This document shows, piece by piece, positions 7,401 to 9,413 of a DNA stretch of 9,413 bases. Under the pieces are notes generated by a model that worked only from the letters and a program-made list of their open reading frames with translations, was not told the origin of the DNA and did no database searches. Position numbers and translations under genes: made by a program. Location: the NCBI GenBank assembly GCA_035317605.1, contig DATHGT010000013.1:1-9413 (forward strand), written 5' to 3'. Source of the DNA: DATHGT01 sp035317605. Lineage in GTDB: Bacteria; Methylomirabilota; Methylomirabilia; Rokubacteriales; CSP1-6. Within the stretch, counting starts at the first letter, position 1, and each line of letters begins with the position of its first letter.

Positions 7401-8323
7401 CGGCGGTAGAGCGCCTCGGTGAACTCGGTCGCCCGGTCGTCGGCGACCGGCGCGGCCCAGCCGATCGCGTGCGGGACGCCGGAGACGGTCAGCGTCTGGC
7501 AGAGCCCAGAGGCCGCCGCTTGAGAGGTCTCGCACGCGTTGAGCACCACGCAACGCACGGAGCTGCCGCGAAAGATCTGGGTCGCGAGGTCGGCCGCGTC
7601 CCGGGCATCCATGTGCCCGCGCTCGTTCTCGAATGCGAAGGCGCCACGGCCGCTCGCGTCAACGCTGCCGTGGCCCGAGAGGTGGACGATGTGGGGACGG
7701 ATGCTGGCGACCAGGTCGGCCAGCTCGTCGAAGGTGCCGGTGTCGGAGATGTAGACGACGACATCCTCGCCGAGCCGGCTCGTGGCCCGGAGCATCGCGT
7801 CCTCTTCCCGCTCGAAGTCGAGCTGCGCGAGATCGAGCGGTGCGGAGGCGAGGAAGACGATTCGTAGCGGGCCGGGATCGAAAGAGGTGTTGAAGGCTAG
7901 TGCCGGCAGGGAGGTACGGCGCAGAGACCACCCCGCGTCACAGCCGAGGGGAAGCCCGTCACCAAGCTCGACCAGCTCCCACGGGAGATTCAGGACCGCC
8001 GGCTCGGCGCTCTGGATCAGAAGGGAATGCTGGCCGCTGCGGACCCGCGGACCCAGCGTGTCCCATACCGGAGCGAACCAGGTATCGAACAGCACGCGGC
8101 CCATGGCCCGAAGCGCCGCCGACTCGACGAGCGGACGCCGCGACTGGCCGAGCGCATCCGGCTCGAAAAGCTTCTCGAAGCCTCGCGCGACGGCGTCAAT
8201 GCCATGAGCGATTCGGCCGTCTACGGTGACGCGCGAACCGATCTCCACGCCATCAACTGACCACGAAGCCGTCCAATTCGGACGAGGTCCGCCGGGAGAG
8301 ATCGAAAGTGTCAGTGACGCCAT
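4409..8323 (-). CDS. CHAT protease - NB-ARC NTPase - TPR protein, copy 1 (complete)
   Basis: This encodes 1304 residues from the ATG at 8323. Domains in order: a divergent head (1-100); a CHAT caspase-like peptidase (about 100-345) with HIVHLSGHGS carrying His218 and VVLNACETSQ carrying Cys264; an NB-ARC NTPase (about 385-620) with Walker A GIGGAGKST (415-423), Walker B LLIVLDNFED (504-513), GSRVIVTCRY (541-550) and GGTPGFL (607-613); a winged-helix and helical linker (about 620-815); ten 40-residue TPR units (831-1230); and a helical tail. No signal peptide or transmembrane segment is seen, so it is probably cytoplasmic. A GTG at 8341 would add six residues, but the ATG at 8323 aligns with the start of copy 2 and homology begins there. 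By family knowledge, TPR sensing would release the NB-ARC switch and activate proteolysis, as in NLR-like bacterial immunity proteins. The trigger and the substrate cannot be read from the sequence. All catalytic motifs are intact. It may be cotranscribed with the ABC gene 86 bp upstream. Confidence 0.92.
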   Translation of the reverse strand: MASLTLSISPGGPRPNWTASWSVDGVEIGSRVTVDGRIAHGIDAVARGFEKLFEPDALGQSRRPLVESAALRAMGRVLFDTWFAPVWDTLGPRVRSGQHSLLIQSAEPAVLNLPWELVELGDGLPLGCDAGWSLRRTSLPALAFNTSFDPGPLRIVFLASAPLDLAQLDFEREEDAMLRATSRLGEDVVVYISDTGTFDELADLVASIRPHIVHLSGHGSVDASGRGAFAFENERGHMDARDAADLATQIFRGSSVRCVVLNACETSQAAASGLCQTLTVSGVPHAIGWAAPVADDRATEFTEALYRRLAHGEPLPQAVAHARDTARRSGALRHGGVEVQDATFALAQMYCSDDGAELYDRAASRRPWQGPQIVHELLGDGIKGLREGFVGRRRDVQRLVPPLRDGDVTFAVITGIGGAGKSTLATRAANRLAAAGFEVRPVRAAEGPSAPERARLTLSKVISSLSDAFLKAGREDLHRLLTSGEIALDQRLRLAVDGLNELRLLIVLDNFEDCLDLDSRRIADPDLAECYRLLATRLTRGSRVIVTCRYFPEDTPGDQPLVEHVPLHDLDEPATLKFLRRDHVVESRLAKGELPWELIRNLHRALGGTPGFLVEVRRILESADADDLMAELHGVSAGPIAPSRDAYFHRIVLQRLWDACSPGARDLASRLALSELPLPPDAVAGFAHESETALAECSRYGLVSELPDTNLPTLYAVPGLLRPWMTAPERLDAQAARATHRYLAHFWKTCFESDRGRQLRADVDTELSACREHSRLGDDPDTFQSATVRLARGLERRAEWRLAYTLLHEIPDSDRDADTLATLGSLEMSFANYAAARANFERVLALRQAIGNRAGETATWHQLATIDLREGNYPAARANFESALAMRQAIGDYAGEAATWHQLAAIDAHENYYPAARQKFERVLAMWQAIGDRAGEAVTWHNLASIDLREAHYAAAREKFERALAMRRAIGDRAGEAATWHQLATIDVYEGHYPAARASFEKALAIEQAIGDRAGEATTRHNLGSIDLNEGHYPAARANVKKSLAINQAIGNRAGEAGSWHQLATIDVHEGHYPAARVNFEKSLAINQAIGGRAGEAATWHSLASVDLREGHYPAARANFERALTMHQEIGDRAGEAATWHNLASLDLDEGHYPAARANFERALTMRQAIGDRAGEAATWHNLASIDLDEGHYPAARANFERALTMHQEIGDRAAEAATFFQLGMLADRLGRTEGGARLVALCWMIDRTIGHGDADSDFQSLAGLCTKAALDPTQFDQLLAEVAEAYDADRGRSLIERAFELAA
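4634..5833 (-). repeat. Ten 120-bp tandem TPR-coding units of copy 1
   Basis: The strict 120-bp period is visible as the plus-strand text cggggtagtggcc recurring every 120 bases from 4740 to 5580, with variants at 5460, 5700 and 5820. Each unit encodes 40 residues with the consensus GHYPAARANFERALAMRQAI then GDRAGEAATWHQLASIDLRE. The C-terminal units are nearly identical at the DNA level, while the N-terminal ones (831-960) are more diverged. Units 8 and 10 share the variant TMHQEIGDR, while unit 9 between them has TMRQAIGDR, which points to duplication of a 240-bp pair. The repeats keep frame and contain no spacers. Confidence 0.95.
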
Positions 8324-8342
8324 CGCCGCAGAGTCACCCACG

Positions 8343-8378
8343 CGTCATCTAAATCCGGCACCATGGCTTCGGATCTTA
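8343..8378 (-). promoter_or_regulatory. Conserved upstream block of copy 1 CHAT gene with -10-like hexamer
   Basis: This is the partner of 2821-2856. On the minus strand it starts with TAAGAT (8378-8373), 50 nt before the ATG, and contains a shared CCATGGTGCCG and TTTAGATGACGC. The TGA within the second element is in frame with the CHAT gene and closes the frame upstream. The block may hold a promoter kept in both paralogues, but a -35 element is not evident. Confidence 0.3.
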
Positions 8379-8392
8379 TCAGCCACGCGTGA

Positions 8393-8406
8393 GTGGCGGC
8401 CGCCAC
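8393..8406. terminator. 14-bp perfect palindrome after the ABC gene stop
   Basis: GTGGCGGCCGCCAC lies directly downstream of the ABC stop (8410-8412) and upstream of CHAT copy 1. It could form a GC-rich hairpin that attenuates read-through, but there is no T tract. It is absent from the copy 2 locus, where the inserted segment replaces this stretch. Confidence 0.25.
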
Positions 8407-8409
8407 CAT

Positions 8410-9413
8410 CTACGATTCGAGGACGCCCGCCATCAGCCGGCCGATCGTGTGCTCGGTGGCCTCCTCCCGCGGGACGTTGCCGACGATGTGGCCGGCGTGC
8501 ATGACCAGGATGCGGTCGGACAGGGCGAGGATCTCGTCCAGCTCGACCGAGACCAGCAGGATCGCCTTGCCCGCGTCGCGGAGCGCGACCAGGCGGAGGT
8601 GGATCAGCTCGATGGCGCCGATGTCGACGCCGCGGGTGGGCTGGCCGACGAGCAGGAGGTCGGGGTGACGGTTCAGCTCGCGGGCCAGCACGATCTTTTG
8701 TTGGTTGCCGCCCGAGAACGCTGACGTTCGTCGTGCGCCGTTCCGAGGGCGGATGTCGTACTCGTTGGCCTGGCGGCGGAAGCTTGCGGCAACGGCGCCG
8801 CGACGCAGCCGGAGGGCGCCGTTGTACGCCGGCTCGGCGTGGTAGCCGAGGATCGCGCTGTCCTGTGCGGCGAACGGCATGATCAAGCCTGTGCGCTGGC
8901 GATCCTCTGGGACGTGGGCGAGGCCGAGCCGTCGCAGCGCGCGCGGTGAGCGATCGGCCCCGGTCAGCTCGCGTCCCTTCCATCGCACGCGTCCCGACGT
9001 CACCGGGCGGATGCCGGACAGCGCTTCGAGCAGCTCGGACTGGCCGTTGCCCGCGACGCCGGCCACGCCCACGATCTCGCCGCGTCGTACCGTGAAGCTC
9101 ACACCGTTGACGCGAGGGACGCCGAGTGCGTCGGCCACGACGAGGGCGGAGACTTCGAGCACGGGCTCGCCGGGACGCGACGGAGACTTGTCGACGCGCA
9201 AGCTCACGAGGCGGCCGACCATCAGCTCGGCGAGCCGCTCGGCGGTCGTTTCCGCCGTCGGCAGCGTCGCGACCACGTGGCCCTGGCGCATCACGGTCAC
9301 CGTGCCGGTTGCTTCCGCGATCTCGCGCAGCTTGTGGGTGACGAGCACCACGGTCTTGCCCTCGTCGCGGAGCGATCCAAGGATGCGGAACAGGTGATCG
9401 GCTTCCTGCGGTG
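8410..9413 (-). CDS. Sugar/nucleoside-type ABC importer ATP-binding protein, C-terminal part (5' end beyond right edge)
   Basis: There are 333 residues in the window and the frame runs off the right edge with PQEADHLFRILGSLRDEGK. The first residues are the end of cassette 1, including the H-loop segment VVLVTHKLREI. Cassette 2 has a degenerate Walker A GVAGNGQS (118-125, Lys replaced by Gln), the signature FSGGNQQK (232-239), and a Walker B/D-loop region LLLVGQPTRGVD (252-263). The LSGGNQQK-type signature, the QPTRG-x-D motif and the two fused cassettes are typical of ATPases that power CUT2-type simple-sugar and BmpA/NupO-type nucleoside importers. In these the second cassette is commonly non-canonical, so the Lys-to-Gln change is expected. 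The protein would sit on the inner face of the membrane with two permeases that are not in the window. Its 3' end is duplicated as a relic at 3241-3426. The substrate cannot be told from this part. Confidence 0.9.
   Translation of the reverse strand, partial: PQEADHLFRILGSLRDEGKTVVLVTHKLREIAEATGTVTVMRQGHVVATLPTAETTAERLAELMVGRLVSLRVDKSPSRPGEPVLEVSALVVADALGVPRVNGVSFTVRRGEIVGVAGVAGNGQSELLEALSGIRPVTSGRVRWKGRELTGADRSPRALRRLGLAHVPEDRQRTGLIMPFAAQDSAILGYHAEPAYNGALRLRRGAVAASFRRQANEYDIRPRNGARRTSAFSGGNQQKIVLARELNRHPDLLLVGQPTRGVDIGAIELIHLRLVALRDAGKAILLVSVELDEILALSDRILVMHAGHIVGNVPREEATEHTIGRLMAGVLES

Noticed and set aside
6890..7867. A 325-codon plus-strand frame, with its counterpart at 1677-2390
   Set aside because: Both lie antisense to the conserved CHAT/NB-ARC coding sequence, where the minus-strand frame has all the family motifs. 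The plus-strand peptides match no family.
1..8341. Frequent GCGATCGC/CGATCG motifs, as in the cyanobacterial HIP1 repeat
   Set aside because: They fall on the codons of the TPR motif IGDRAG and follow from repeat coding. They are not scattered outside the array as HIP1 would be.
8324..8341. GTG at 8341 as the start of CHAT copy 1
   Set aside because: The six extra residues have no counterpart in copy 2, where the aligned start is the ATG at 2801. No good Shine-Dalgarno supports the GTG.

Overview
The window is GC-rich bacterial DNA. A sampled 60-nt line in an NTPase domain is about 77% GC, while sampled lines of the one plus-strand gene are 53-55%. It suggests a high-GC soil- or actinobacterial-type organism, but nothing here fixes the taxon. 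The main content is two tandem minus-strand paralogues of a very large CHAT protease - NB-ARC NTPase - TPR protein, the layout of bacterial NLR-like (STAND) conflict and immunity proteins.

From right to left, which is the direction of minus-strand transcription: (i) 8410-9413, the 3' part of a dual-cassette sugar/nucleoside-type ABC importer ATPase that runs off the right edge; (ii) a 67-86 bp spacer with a conserved block and a palindrome; (iii) 4409-8323, the complete CHAT-NB-ARC-TPR gene (copy 1, 1304 aa), with ten exact 40-residue TPR units near its C-terminus; (iv) an 84-bp convergent spacer with a 16-bp palindrome; (v) 3707-4324 on the plus strand, a low-GC gene for a 205-aa protein with a hydrophobic centre and no recognised family; (vi) 3241-3622, a relic of the ABC ATPase C-terminus followed by decayed sequence; (vii) 2900-3124, a DUF433 antitoxin-like gene with a very strong ribosome binding site, followed by a 12-codon stump of what looks like its DUF5615 PIN-like toxin partner; (viii) 1-2801, the second CHAT-NB-ARC-TPR gene (copy 2), intact up to the left edge, where it is cut inside the TPR array.

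The two CHAT loci are one duplication. Copy 2 (1-2856) aligns with 5523-8378 at a constant offset of 5522 bases with no net indel. The relic ABC tail (3241-3426) aligns with 8413-8598 at an offset of about 5172, so copy 2 carries a net insertion of about 350 bp holding the DUF433 cassette between the ABC tail and the CHAT gene. Divergence is uneven: hand counts give about 56% identity over residues 1-50, about 82% over 51-180 and about 91% over 180-400. The inferred model is a duplicated, diversifying pair of sensors: TPRs sense, NB-ARC switches, CHAT cleaves. The space between them has collected a foreign small gene and a broken toxin-antitoxin module.
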